A DNA stretch of 64,000 bases from Plectrocnemia conspersa (GCA_009617715.1 VTFK01000125.1:868001-932000); one strand, 5' to 3'; positions 1 to 25,543 are shown, counted from the stretch's first letter. Notes: generated by a model from the letters alone, not told the origin. Numbers and translations: made by a program.

Positions 1-270
1 GATTTTTTTGTGGAGCTAGACTAAGAATCATGTCTACCTCGACCAACTCGAAACGTTGGAATACATAAAAACCAACATCTGCCAAGTTATAGCCGAGATA
101 TCGCTCGTAATGTACCAAAAAATCATTGAAAGAATCGGCCGTTACAAAAGGTCCAGAGGCGTCATTTAATTGATACTACGATTAATAAAAAAGTCCGAAG
201 ATATCCTTGTATTTGTTTTTTTTTAAAGTTCGGAAACTGAAGTTGAATTCCCTTTTATAGAATCAATCAT
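1..270 (+). mobile_element. Tc1/mariner-superfamily transposase 3' remnant
   Basis: Plus-strand conceptual translation with frame jumps gives the C-terminal part of a Tc1-like transposase (motifs like FLWS.AKSRVYVD, LKTNI, VIERIG, HLID). A second diverged copy lies at 54291-55085. A stretch near 251-275 resembles the inverted complement of the other copy's 5' terminus (TTGATCC/TTGATTC ... AAATTC), so this is probably the element's right end. It is cut by the window edge and disrupted by stops. Confidence 0.6.
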
Positions 271-362
271 AAAAATGAAATAATTTTACATTTAAATCAA
301 GTTATATCATCTTTGTGGCTAAAATCTTATTGTACAGTGTTATTCAAACGTATATAGTTCAC

Positions 363-14186
<13,824 letters not shown>

Positions 14187-14273
14187 TGTTGTGACTGAAA
14201 AAACATAATATATTAGATCGTCAAAAGTATGATTCGAAAATGTTCATTGTCTAGTGTTAGTGATATAACTTAC

Positions 14274-14323
14274 GTTGACGAATCCCACTATGACGATACC
14301 ATGCTCATGATGCGTCTCAGCTT
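14274..14323 (-). other. fry: furry non-coding 5' exon
   Basis: This 50-base segment has a clean acceptor (TTTTTCAG before 14323) and a consensus donor GTAAGT (14268-14273). It lies directly upstream of the start-codon exon 14105-14194, whose own acceptor is TTTTTTCAG. It carries a short upstream ORF (ATG AGC ATG ... TAG, 7 codons including stop), so it reads as 5' UTR. The true first exon and promoter must lie further right. Confidence 0.6.
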
Positions 14324-14749
14324 CTGAAAAAGTATAAAGATCATTACATTGCGATGGAAAAATATAGTTATTTTTTTAATAATATGTGGCAACCGCGAAG
14401 ACGTCCGCCCATCGTAGGGCGGACACGAACAAACAATTTCAATTGCTCCTTAGATTATTAGCACAACTCTCTTTTTCGTAAAGCATAGGTACAACTACAC
14501 TTAACCTCGCGCGTCAACAATGTAAATTAATCTTACACAGTCAACAGTTCATCTGTTATCTTTAATAACGTCATTGACTTTAATTACGACTTTCAATTAC
14601 ATCTTTAATCTTTACTAGCGTCACATATATTTAAATTAACTTATGTAATTGCAATTAACAGGCACAACTGGACACGCAGCTCGCCAACAACCCTTTATAT
14701 ATTCTAAAATTAATAACTAATTTAATTTAATAACAACATGTTCGATTGG

Positions 14750-15667
14750 ACGTGTCAATGACTAATAATTTTTAATATTTCTAACTTTTTAGCCTCAGAG
14801 TCTTAAACTGCACATTTACAGGCGACACTTTCTGACTGAACACGATGACTCATCAGGATACGAAAGAAGCACATCGTAATAAAACGACATTATTAATGCA
14901 ATTTATAGATTTTAAACGGAATTCTGGTGTCGAATATATATAAATAAGTTCACTTTTCAACCTCATAAAATTTAAAAAAATTATATTAGATAATAAATAA
15001 AATGATACAAAATATGGTACAAAATTAATTTTTAATTAAATTTCCAAAGTATGGTCACCTACACTCAAAACAGCTCTGCGTTAGTATTGGTAATGTTCCC
15101 ATATCATTGTAAACAATTCTCGGAAAACTGTATATGTGAGAATGAATATGTATACGCACACGTATTCCCTATGCATAGACGATGTGAGTTAACATATTGG
15201 ATTGTCTATACATATAATATTTATGACAACGTAATTCGCATCCAATAGAAATTATATATACATGTTTCTATTGCTTTACAGCGAATCGCTTAGGTGAGCG
15301 CATCTTAACAATAACGCAGTATTCTTAACAATATTTTTATTTGGTATCACGGCGCCTCACAAGATCTAGCGCCCCAAGTAATCGCCTGTACCGCCTGCCC
15401 CTCGGGCCAGCTATGCGAAGACACTCACTACATTGATTAATTTTTACAGGAATATGTATCACAATACGAAATCCATATAACATCTGATCAGTCTAAAAAC
15501 AAAATGACTAAAAGAGTTGATATTTCAAGTGAAAGCTTTTTTAACGAAAAAATTGTGAATAACTGTTGATTGTACTATCACAGTGATATTTCATTTTCGA
15601 TAACATTTAGTTGCAAAATTTGTTAATGATAACCGCCATGCCTCATTACAAATGATAATTAAAACCA
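14750..15667. other. Intergenic DNA upstream of furry, no gene seen
   Basis: AT-rich DNA. A G+C-richer patch at 15340-15430 (GGCGCCTCACAAGATCTAGC, then GCCTGCCCCTCGGGCC) looks like the end of a transposon, but I cannot pair it with a second end. No supported coding exon. Confidence 0.3.
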
Positions 15668-16186
15668 GGACTGTGGAGTCGCCGAGTTCTGATATTTTAA
15701 GAGGAGTCAGGGTCTCTTTTAAATAATTTTCTTTAACACGTTGAGTGCGTTAAAAACCATTTATTTTCTGCACTTAAAATAATCAAATTTAATATAACCC
15801 ATTTATGCACGGTGTTCCAATATCGGAACGTTTTGGTTTTTTATCCCCACTCCAATATAAATCGAGATTGCATCAATCGAGTGGGAGTGTCTGGTGCAGT
15901 ATTTTTTCAGGTTTGAACTTGTCGGAGTGAGCAGTGGTTTTTTATAAGCATAATTTATGTTCAATAAGAAATGTTTTTATATGGCATACAAAATATGTTT
16001 TATTGTGGATATATATTTATTTATTTTTTATTTGTTCACTGTCCGACTTGCAAAAGTTTAATTAATTTAGTATTAGATCAGATTAAGTCAACATGGCAAA
16101 ATAAAACTATCAAAACAAGATTCCTCCTCCCTCCCCTTCTCCCGAGTATAATTATTCAATATAATATCTATTTTTGTTTTAGAATA

Positions 16187-17850
16187 CACCCATACCTCGC
16201 TATACGGCCGCTGTTTATACGGCCTTTCGCTATAACGGCCCTCTTCAATTAAGGCACGTTTTCGATTTACGGCCTAAAATGTTTCGCTATAACGGCAAAA
16301 AAAACTTTTTTTCGATGTCGATTTTTTAAAAACTTCAATAATAGATTTAATTTGCATAATTTTAAAATGAAAGGTGAAGCAGCTAGCGCCGATGAGGCCG
16401 CATCTAAGGAATATCCCAACATTTTAAAGGGAATTATTGAAAGAGGTGGTCATACACCTGAACAAGTGTTTAACGTAGACGAAACAGGGCTTTATTGGAA
16501 GCGAATGTCTGATTGCACGTACATTTCAAAAACCAAAAAATCTGCGCCTGGTTATAAGGTGTCTAAAGAACGATTAACTTTCAATTACCCGTCATATGGA
16601 GATCCAACAAGAAAGCTTGGATGACTAAAGCTACTTTAGAGAATTGGTTCAAAAATCCCTTTTGCACAGAAGTGAAAAAATATTTGCGAGACAATAACTT
16701 AAGCAACAAGGCTTTGCTAATTTTGAATAATGCACCAGGGCATCCTACTAATTTATCCGAACTATCTGAAGATGTCATGATTGAATACCTTCCGAAAAAT
16801 ACAACAGCTCTGATCCAACCAATGGATCAGGGTGCAGTAGCCACTTTTAAGGCATAGTACCTATGCCGAACTTTCCGACAACTTATAAGGGAAACCGATG
16901 GTAAATCTTCAATTAAAACATTTTGGAAAAACTATAACATCAAGGATGCTGTTGACAGCATCAGTGAATCATGGAAGGAATTAAAATTAACAACAATGAA
17001 CCATGTTTGGAAAAAAATATGGCCAGAACGTGTAAAAAGTACTGATGCAGAAGTTAATTGCCTTCCTGAAATTAGGCAAAACATTTTGGATCTAGCACAT
17101 GATCTCGTCTTTGAAGGTTTGAACGAACGTGATGTGCTTGATCTACTTGAAGCTGATAGGGAACCCCTTTCATATAAGGAACTCATTCAATTGCAAGCAG
17201 AACCGGCATTTGATGAAGAGACAGAGCCTGTTGTATTCAAACAGCTAACATCAAAAAAATTGTCAAAAGCCTTTTCCTATTTCGAGGAATAAACATCTTC
17301 CTTGAAAACGATCCTGACGTCGAACGTAGCGCTAAAGTTTCTCGAGGAATTAACTCAGCCATTAGCTGTTATTAATCACTGAAGAACGAAAGAGACAAAA
17401 AGGCAAGACAAACAACCTTGGACAATTTTTTTAAGCCAGGCCCATCCTTACCAGCGAAAAATGAGAACGACAGTGATCTGCAGGTTACCATTTCTTCATC
17501 GTCTTCAGATTAAAGCCATTTTAAAAAAAATTATGTATGTATTCATACACATGTTTTATGTAACATGAAGTTGTTTCATTTTTGTTAATGGATTATTGTT
17601 GGTTTTTGGAGTCTGTTATTATTTTATGTACAAATGTATGTACTTGTTATGTATGTATTTTTGATTTAAATGAAATAAAAAGATAAAATGCATTTTAAAT
17701 GATAAACCATGTTACATATTTAACAAATTTGGAACCGATCCCATTAAATTTGTGTGAATTTGTATTAGAATTATTGATTCGTTATACGGCTTTTCGCTTT
17801 GCGGCCACGTTTCGTGGAACGTATCTAGGCCGTAAAGCGAGGTATGGGTG
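16187..17850 (+). mobile_element. Tigger/pogo-family DNA transposon with intact ends
   Basis: Inverted repeats CACCCATACCTCGCTATACG (left) and CACCCATACCTCGCTTTACG (right, complement) are flanked by TA dinucleotides at 16185-16186 and 17851-17852, the target duplication used by Tc1/mariner/pogo elements. Length is 1664 bp, shorter than full-length Tigger elements, and it encodes only the DDE and C-terminal parts of a Tigger/Jerky-like transposase. The N-terminal DNA-binding half is missing. The close match of the two ends suggests a moderately recent insertion. Confidence 0.88.
16352..17513 (+). pseudogene. Tigger-like DDE transposase, broken, with C-terminal PCNA-box motif
   Basis: Three frames are needed. 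Segment 16352-16624 carries VFNVDETGLYWKRM (first catalytic Asp). Segment 16621-17292 carries LILNNAPGHP (second Asp position replaced by Asn in LNNAPGH) and MDQGAVATFKA, then an in-frame TAG at 16855-16857. A shift near 17292-17335 leads to a tail ending at TAA 17511-17513. The tail contains QTTLDNFF (17409-17432), a PCNA-interacting (PIP) box as known in pogo-type transposases, then an acidic Ser-rich end. Missing N-terminal DNA-binding domains, the internal stop and the altered DDE residue make it inactive. Confidence 0.8.
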
Positions 17851-17999
17851 TATTGTTATATTTAATATAAATATTTTATTTTACTTTAGGTATATTATGT
17901 ATATTTTTATATACAATTTATTTTTTGTACTTATTTTTTTAAATATATCATTATAAATAATCAATAAAGGTGAATTTGGTAGATGTGGCTTTTTTTACT

Positions 18000-18205
18000 T
18001 AGCACATTACTGTCCACTATTTTCGCGGTATTGTAACATGTTTTAACAAAAATTACTTTTTTTAAGTTACCATAATATATGTATATATTGTCATTACTTG
18101 ATTAACATTTGAATATTTTTATAAACATAAGTTCAAATATTTTTAATGGACGAAAATCAATAAACGGACTGACTGCAAAATTTTACTATTATGCAAAAAC
18201 ACGAG
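18000..18205. repeat. Diverged copy of TTAA-type MITE
   Basis: The sequence CACATTACTGTCCACTATTT at about 18003 and the following 200 bases (ending ACTATTATGCAAAAACACG) resemble the better-preserved element at 49859-50082, including GACTGACT.CAAAATTTT near the right end. No clear TTAA pair is left here. Confidence 0.5.
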
Positions 18206-18959
18206 AACAAAAAAGTATTATTGATTTTTTGAAATTCTTGTATTTTTTTATATTTTGAAAATCTTTTACATTTTTTTATTGCTATTAATTATACGCTGGC
18301 AAAAAATAATCTTATTAAAATTGTTAAAATCGGAGTCGGACCATAAGATAAAGCCTTAAGCGACTCCACAGCTATGATTAGAACGGTTAACAAAATCAAA
18401 AACCATACATTTAATGGTTGATTGTTTAGATAGCTTTCATTGAACATGTTTGCTTCTTAATTAACATAAGTATGTTGGCTGTCAAGGGTTTCGTGTTTAC
18501 ATCGATTTTATAATCCAATTGATTTTTTTAAATGTATTATTACATACATATCAGGATAAACGAGCTAGTTGTTTAAAACTAGTATTCATCAAGTCAAAAT
18601 TTCTGCAGGAAGCTATTAAAAAGATGTGTCCGTTAAAATTGTATTTATGTTTCTTAGTACCTATCAGAGAACTCTACGATGAATAGGACGTCATCATATA
18701 TGTAAAAATACAAGGGTATGAGATCTCACATGCCTAAACGAGACCGAAGAAAAGCTGAAAGCAGAGATGAGAATATTGAGACCGTTGGATAAGATCCTGG
18801 AAACTCGAAAGTGATAAAGATATGCCATTTGGCATCGAATTGTTACGGGCGGAAGAGTATTTTTAAAGATGATCGATTGATTGCTATATGAGAGTTTTCA
18901 CATAGAAGTTTTACAGCGCGTTTACGTGTGACATGATCGAATGGAGTTTATGTGATCGG

Positions 18960-19250
18960 CGGCGATTGGAGTATGTCTCGGAGACGCAGTCTCATAGCGT
19001 CAAGGGGGCGTATCGTATTTTGCGAATAACTGTAAACGTATTCCAAGTGACGCGACCGAACGCGGCTTCGGCGCAATTTGCTTCTTTGGAGCGATTGCAA
19101 AAATAAATGGTCTAAAATAAGAGTATACGAACGAAACGGCAGCGGCGAGCTGGAGCCGCACCGGACACCACAACAAAGTAGACGGCTGGAGGTGAACCGG
19201 TGTTGCCAGTGTGAATAACCTTTTGACAGTCACTTGTCAAAAGCTGAAAT
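18960..19250 (-). promoter_or_regulatory. Candidate promoter/5' region, possibly for furry
   Basis: A local G+C- and CpG-rich island in otherwise AT-rich DNA. Read on the minus strand it contains CACTGGCAACAC, a kind of sequence often seen in insect promoters, followed by CpG-rich sequence with no long ORF of known family. The nearest minus-strand gene downstream is furry, whose first exon has not been found. This is positional inference only. Confidence 0.2.
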
Positions 19251-19639
19251 AAGAATCGTTAAAAATTCACTGAAATAATAATTATACACTTTAATATAGA
19301 AACGAAACATGGCACAAAAATCAAATTTTACAGAAAAACATAAAACTTGTTTTTTTTGTAATTTTCAGAATACATAATATTTTATATATTTAGATACATA
19401 GACATATAACAAATTAGAAATATAATATAAAAATAAAAAACTATCAAAATTATTATTTAAATAAATTACAATTATTGGCAATAACAGACAAATGTGCCCA
19501 TAATTATTTGTGGACCGAAACAGAAAGTTTGGGATATGGAAACGCCTTTTCTTAATTAAATGAAAATCCAAAATATTCTTCAGGGTTTTTTTCTTTTTGC
19601 TGATCATCTGTTAAACATTTCCTTGCTTGTTCGGCGTTT

Positions 19640-20490
19640 TTTAAATGTAAATCATGTATTCGTGTAAGATCAAATTTCTTTTTTTGCTGGATGTATCAAT
19701 TTTTAATTTCAGTGAATCACATTTTTGACACGTATCTTCAAGAGGAGTATGAAAACTTAAGTTGAACTCAGTATTATCTTCTGTAAATCCACTCATTAAC
19801 GTACGATTTATAAATTTCCCTACATGTCTTTACACAAAGGCCATACATTTTTTTAATATCTAAATTAGAGTTAAAATATTATCGACCTTAAGTGTGATGA
19901 GATCTGTTATAGTGACTTTCATTTGCTGGGAAACATAGAAGGTGTTCTTTTATAACAGTAATTTTATCCTCACAGGTTTTCCGATATGATCCGGGCATTT
20001 TCCTGCGACCATCTATTCTACCCGTTTCGGTATTCAAAGCCCGAGATGTTGAAAGTATCTAAAAAAAAATTACAAACAGCAACTATTGAATTTATAGTGT
20101 TTAAAAAATTCGCTTTTCTCTTCAGTCTTTCACCAGTTCTGGGACGTCTTTATTTTATCGTTTGTTTAGGAACTGTACATTTAAAAAAAAAATTTTGCTT
20201 TGAAAAAATTTTCAGTTCCTTTCTTTTTTGCCAAACATTTTTTGAGCAGAAGCAATTCTTATTTTTTAAAACTTTAGCTTTAACAATTTTGGAAGTTTTT
20301 GTAGTGTATTCTTTGCCGCTATTTCTCTTTAACTTTTTGGCGTTTTGTGTTGATTTCTTGCCCTCTTTCTTATTTTCATTTTCTGTGGCTCCATGTCTGG
20401 GGTTTTTGGATTTTCATAAAAAATGCTTACAGAGAAATCTTTGTGAGATTCATCAGAAGACGAAAACACTCTTATTCGTTTTCATTTTTT
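19640..20490 (-). pseudogene. Unclassified insect transposase-like remnant, copy 1
   Basis: Minus-strand frames read KKLKRNSGKEYTTKT, AKVLKNKNCFCSKNVW, ELKIFSK and a basic Asn/Lys-rich leader. This order (GKEY, a Cys pair, then an F-x-F/C region) is the same as in the better-preserved copy at 60860-61766 on the other strand. I recognise it as a dispersed arthropod transposase-like protein family but cannot assign a superfamily. It has several frame breaks. The open plus-strand frame 19986-20498 is its antisense. Confidence 0.5.
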
Positions 20491-21073
20491 TGACCTGATA
20501 TCTAAATTTAGCGGTCGTATATCTATAAATCACATAAACAATAAGTTTATTAATATGAACACGTGAATCACTATCTGATGACATAATGGAAGATCAAATT
20601 CAGGTTTGCAATTACAACAGAGGAAAAAACAACGATACAAGCACTGCGTCACAGAAGCTGACACCCTGACATAGACAAAATAAACATTAGCGGAATACCG
20701 TCAAACGTTGTAACAATACACTGCGTACAACGCTTCAAATTTTTCACAATCTTAAATTTTGCATCATATTATATTAATATAAAACAGTGTTACACGAAAT
20801 AATTAATAAACTCATTTTTTCGATAATAATTATGGGCTAAAAATATTAACAGTTATTGTCTTTTATAGCTTTTTCCAGGGATACAGAAATTGGCCATTAT
20901 ATTTTTTTCAGAAATGCATTGCCGTATATATTGAATTATTAAAGGACGTACTAAAACAGGAAACATATAAATATGCTTAAAGAGATTTGTGCTTGGAAAT
21001 GAGGAATTTAAACATAAAACCATGTTTTTATAAAGTTAAAAAAAGAAATATATTTTTTTAGAATATACAGAAA

Positions 21074-22240
21074 TTATTTTAGTACCACAAATATCTCGCC
21101 ATTTACTTCATAAAAGTGTGAGTAGTCAACTACCTCATATTGTAGGATTTCTTCCTCTACCGGATCTATAAAAGTAGTTATATATATTTAAAAGAACCAT
21201 TAATAATTAATTATTTGTCAACCGTAACATGCATTCATAATTACCATATTCCAATAAGTTGTTTACCCATATATCATGGGCCATTTCGTCGAACAATACT
21301 TGGAACGGGTTTACTCCAACACGCTCAGTCACTGGCAATACATATCTTCCACATCCTGTTCTGATACTACTCATATACTCAAGTTCATTCATTACAAGAG
21401 ACTGGACATATTCCCCATGATATCTGCAATTATAAAATAAGATTAAACTTTTAGAAGTATAATAAACCAAAACCAAGAAGAATCATCAAGGAAGAAAGTG
21501 ATGCAATTACTGCTCGTATTGAAAAACATCATTCGTTTATCAAGTCAAAATTCTAGTAATTGTTTTAATTGTATTGTGAAACACTCGTAAACCAAGTTAC
21601 TCGCAATCTGAGGTTCCACTGTATTATGTTTTACAATCTATATTTTAATGGTTAAAACGTACTTTGTTAATTTGCAATTTAAATAATTATATTTTATCAA
21701 ATAGAACAAAAATACATTCAAAGTCATATGATAATTATTTTGCAAGCCGCCATTTTTATATTTTAATTATTTCGGAAACATAGTCGGAAACGCTCCAAAC
21801 CAAAATTTCGTATGTTATCATTCAGTATATTCGATAGTTGTATTAGTAAACCACGATTTCACGAGAAATTAGCCAGGATTATTTATCTAACGTAAATATA
21901 ACACAATATATACCGCTTCGGCAGACCGACTGGGTTTACGCATCCGAAAGCAGATTAGGATAATTATATAAATATATAAGATTCCAAGATTCTTTACTTT
22001 TGTCTGAAACTTTGCACATTTGAACCAGCCGCCTCATTGCGCCAAATATGTTCCGATTACGCGAAAATACTGAGCAAAAAAATATTTGTATACTTACGTG
22101 CTCTGATAGTCATATGGATATGTATAGTTATATGGATACATCATGAATATTTTTCTTTCACCGACTTCAAAATCCTGACTGCACACCTGCAGCTTGGACG
22201 AAGACGACAACAAAAATGTAATTATCACCACTGAATGCAT
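21074..22240 (-). CDS. Predicted small secreted protein, 137 aa, three exons
   Basis: Exons 22098-22240 (ATG at 22238-22240), 21245-21423 and 21074-21165 (TAA at 21074-21076) join through donors GTAAGT and GTAATT and acceptors TTGCAG and TTTATAG. Coding lengths 143, 179 and 92 total 414 bases, exactly 138 codons with the stop, and both split codons (Thr48, Asp108) resolve cleanly. The N-terminus MHSVVIITFLLSSSSKLQVC looks like a signal peptide. Mature features are a Tyr/Pro patch (YPYNYTYPYDY), one Cys in IRTGCGRYVLP, the stretch VNPFQVLFDEMAHDIWVNN, and an acidic tail ending in FVVLK. I recognise no domain. An acceptor-like TTTATAG just before the ATG allows an upstream 5' UTR exon. It lies alone between transposon clusters. 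Confidence 0.72.
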
Positions 22241-22449
22241 TATTATTTACAATTCTATAAATCTGCAAAGCAATGTTTTTCTTGGAAAAAATCAAATTCA
22301 CAATCAAAATAGCAAAATTGTATTGATGACTAACTGACATACAAACCAAAGCAATTTTACTTTGTTCAGCAAAAATGCACATACATATAATTTACAATTC
22401 ATCGGCCTCATTTCGACATATTTTCCCATATTTTTGCCTGCATCAGCTA

Positions 22450-23830
22450 TCTAAGGACTCTTCTGCATTCGTAAACACCGTTTGATTTTTCTTCTTTTTC
22501 TGGTGTCATGTTCGATTCCAGACGTTGGTTACCATCTCCCCTCCAATTTCCCCTCCGGTCCTTGGCTGCTCACAGGCCTACCGGAAGAGGGGACAAATTC
22601 CCGGGGCCCGTTCTCCTCGAAGGGCCCGACTCTGGAAAAATCATAGCAAGAATATATGTATAAAATAAGTGAAAACCGACTACAAATAATGAATCTCACC
22701 TAAACTAGAGTTGTCTAAAATATACCTATATACTGATGTATTTCAGGTATAAGTTCCTTTAGCCCTTTGTATACATACAAGAAATAAAATGAGCGGAACA
22801 TTGCCTTCAAAAGCACCCACTTTCTAAGTAGTACTTTCACAATAAACATTATTATTCAAAGGAACAGATTGTAGTATTTTGACGCGGCTCCGTTTGTGTT
22901 AAAATTTGTTCGCAATTATTGTAACGCTTTATAAGTGCATTGTCTAAACAAAATATTTTAGCAGATAGTTTTCACCGTGATTCTGAGAACTATACAAAGG
23001 AATTTATCGTATTAAAATTGAATGATACGAACCGTCCCATTTCTCGGGAAGAGGGTGCTCTCACCCGATTCCTCAGGTCGTGTGTAAGCCGAATTTGGCT
23101 CATAAGTCTGTACTTAGGTCGTTCCGATGGATCACCGCAGTTGGTTTCCTGGTCCGGAGCTACTTATGGTCTCCCGGCAGCACTATGTTTTGTTGGAGAC
23201 GGAGGAAGGATAGAACTGGGTAGGGGAAGCCAGTGGGCAAGTCGCGCTCCGCTGTGTGTGTCGGTGTTGTCGTTGTGTGTGGAATAATCGCTGCTGAAGT
23301 GTAGTGTAATGGGCGAGGGCTCGTTCTTTTCAGCGCGAGCCCTTCTCTGTCCTCGTATTAATACGAAATGCGCCATTCGTGTTCTGATGTGTCTGACGCG
23401 TTTGAGTGTGCAAAGTTTGAGACTCAGAAGCTGAAATAAGATAAGCTAAATTAGTAGATCGTCGACACGTCCAGTCGAACCTGTTGTTTTGAATTAATAA
23501 TAAAGATAAATTTATTTGGAATTAAAACTATGATTTAAAACTGAAATATAAAAATAAAAACAAAAGCATACAAAAAAACAAAATTCAAAATTAATAAAAA
23601 GTGTCGGCGTCCAGTTGTGCCTGTTGAAAACATAACATGTAAATATTACGTTATTGTGACGGTTATAAACAAATAGGCTATTAACTCAAGATCGAAAATT
23701 ACTGGTGTGCGAGCTATGTATAGATGTACCTATGCTTTATGAGAGAAAAAAGAAAACCACCATCAGAAGCCCTAAACCGAAACTATGAGGCGGAGACTGC
23801 AGAGAAAAACTGTAAGTAGTGATCACCTCC
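22450..23830. other. Mixed intergenic DNA with two G+C-rich patches
   Basis: Patches at 22520-22640 and 23020-23400 are much richer in G+C than their surroundings and look like transposon pieces or an unrecognised promoter region. GTGTCGGCGTCCAGTTGTGC at about 23602 resembles CGTCGACACGTCCAGTCGAA at about 23460, a diverged direct repeat about 140 bases apart. The open frame 22940-23287 has no recognisable domain and I do not call a gene. Confidence 0.3.
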
Positions 23831-23859
23831 CTGTTTGCTATAGGATTTAAGGAAATTTA

Positions 23860-24190
23860 TTGATGAACGTTCGCCTACGGAGGGCGCACGTCTTTGCGGT
23901 CTTTGTCGACACTATGTATTTATGGGTTGCCGTCCAGTTTGAGGGCCACGAACACGTGTTCAGAGTCCTGCGTTTCACTGCCTTGTTTCATCCCTTGTCG
24001 CGGCTAAAATCGACGCGATTTTGGTACGCCTGGAAGGCTCCGTATCGAAATCTTCTCGAGTCTCTCGATGATGCGCGGAAAAAATTGTACGTAAGCCAGC
24101 GAGTTTCGGCTAACTCCCACCTCTCCTCCCATGAGTCGAGCACCATCCCCCTCTCGAGTCGTTTGATATCCGACACGGACTTTTGCTTAT
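23860..24190 (-). pseudogene. R1-like non-LTR retrotransposon C-terminal remnant
   Basis: Minus-strand translation gives LDSWEERWELAETRWLTY followed, after a break, by DSEHVFVALKLDG. This resembles the end of R1-clade LINE ORF2 proteins, where a W-x-x-R-W-E...GRWTY segment precedes a zinc-knuckle with ...AEHVFF.CPRW. Cysteines of the knuckle are lost. It is adjacent to the piggyBac copy starting at 24200. Confidence 0.45.
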
Positions 24191-24199
24191 CTGCCTTAA

Positions 24200-25040
24200 C
24201 CCTTTCGTGCTCAAATTATTTTTTTATTTTTTTTTTCGCATTTTTTAGTCATTATTATTTATTAAGAAATATTAAAAAAAAGCGATCGGAACTTATAAAT
24301 AAATTACTGGGATCTATACTTTCCACTGATACTTAGTAGAATACTTATTGAGCGTAAAAAAAAACTTTTTTTTTTTAAGAAATATTTTTTTTTAAGTAAA
24401 AGAACAATATTATTAAGGTAAAAATAAAAATAAAATCATTTATTATGAAAAAGATCAAAACATTGTGATATATATGTACATAGTGGTACATCGCAACCTC
24501 TACACATGCATTTAGTATGTTTCGCCTTCTTTTTTACTCTACAAAGTCTACACCTTCACTATTTAGAGGAATATGTTTACCTACATATTCTAGGGGTATA
24601 TTTTCTGGTACTCAGGCATTATTACCCAAAATGCTTGATGGTCTGCCACGGCGTTTCAGCGAACAAAACTTGCCGATCAACTGATTTGCTAGAGATTTAA
24701 AATTTAGATCAAATCACATCTAATGTATATATCACACAGTAAAAAAATGTCTTTATAACGCAAATCGACCGTCAAAATCCTTATTGTCCTAAAAATTTTA
24801 AAGTTTTGTTACAAATTCAACTTATCTCACACACGACACTCAAAATAATACAACACGTGTTATTTTAAACTCTACTACCACTTTTAATTCCAATCGATGA
24901 AGTAGGTAAACGTTTTATCGTAATACCCAATAATAATTCTATATGGCAGTAGTGAATAAAATTGGGAAACGTGATTCCCACTGATCTTTTTAGGGCAATT
25001 TTGAAAGTGGGAAACCGTATTTCTACCGGGCACGAAAAGG
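24200..25040 (-). mobile_element. Internally deleted piggyBac-family element
   Basis: The element is bracketed by TTAA at 24196-24199 and 25041-25044. Its ends are inverted: CCCTTTCGTGCTC on the left and CCTTTTCGTGCCC on the right (complement). Only 841 bp remain. The minus strand keeps the transposase C-terminal cysteine-rich domain (24436-24555); the DDD catalytic region is gone. Subterminal sequence near 24970-25020 carries GGGAAACGTGATTCCCA and related GGGAAAC repeats. Confidence 0.85.
24436..24555 (-). pseudogene. piggyBac transposase cysteine-rich C-terminal domain
   Basis: The 39-codon open stretch reads RCRLC...KCMCRGCDVPLC...QCFDLFHNK and stop (TGA at 24436-24438). The spacing of paired cysteines, the VPLC motif and CF-x-x-F-H are the classic zinc-binding tail of piggyBac transposases. 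Stops occur immediately upstream, so only this tail survives. The element TIRs and TTAA sites frame it in the expected position near one end. Confidence 0.85.
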
Positions 25041-25543
25041 TTAATTTAAATCAGTGAACGTCACACCTTCCAATTTTACTCAAATACATTCGCGCATGCT
25101 AGAGCCGAGTCACAAGAATAAAGTCGTTAACATCACAAGAAAATACGATTGTGTGTTGTTTTTGTTTCTACCTGCGCTGCAATAACAGAAGCTGAAGCGT
25201 ATCGGCATACTTTGACGAGTTTAGCAGAGGTCGATAACAATGTTTTACATATATGATATATTATTTAAGAAATGCAATTAAAATCATTTTAAAAATAATA
25301 AAATATGATTGTTACATAGTGATACAAATTACATATATATAATAGATATAAATTTACATATATAGAAAATATATTTACATATTTAAAAATACAATTAATT
25401 ACATTTCAACAATAAAAATTCAAAATAAAATAACGGTTAAATTGGAAGTAAAAATACTAATTTTTATAAGTCATATATTTATGAACATCTACAAAAAATA
25501 TTAAACACACGTTTGAAACGTTGTTTCGATGTTTTCGATAGCG

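Larger units (their letters stand above)
15668..18373. mobile_element. Possible outer element with CTGTGGAGTCGC ends enclosing the Tigger copy
   Basis: CTGTGGAGTCGC occurs at about 15669 on the plus strand and in inverted orientation at about 18361-18372, each followed inward by GAGTC-rich sequence. A related GTGGAGTCGGAGTCG pair occurs at 58390-58680. This suggests an older DNA element into which the Tigger element (16187-17850) inserted. No flanking target duplication was resolved, so the pairing is tentative. Confidence 0.35.

Noticed and set aside
15733..15760. TTAACACGTTGAGTGCG as a piggyBac terminus
   Set aside because: Looks like one end, but no matching inverted end with TTAA could be paired nearby.
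19986..20498. 170-codon plus-strand ORF, Phe/Leu-rich
   Set aside because: It is the antisense of a Lys/Asn-rich transposase-like remnant; the minus strand has the recognisable motifs.
22940..23287. 115-codon plus-strand ORF in a G+C-rich patch
   Set aside because: No recognisable domain, no splice context and repetitive neighbours; left unannotated as a gene.
23860..24336. 158-codon plus-strand ORF
   Set aside because: The minus strand carries an R1-like LINE remnant here; the ORF also runs across the piggyBac border into AT-rich sequence.
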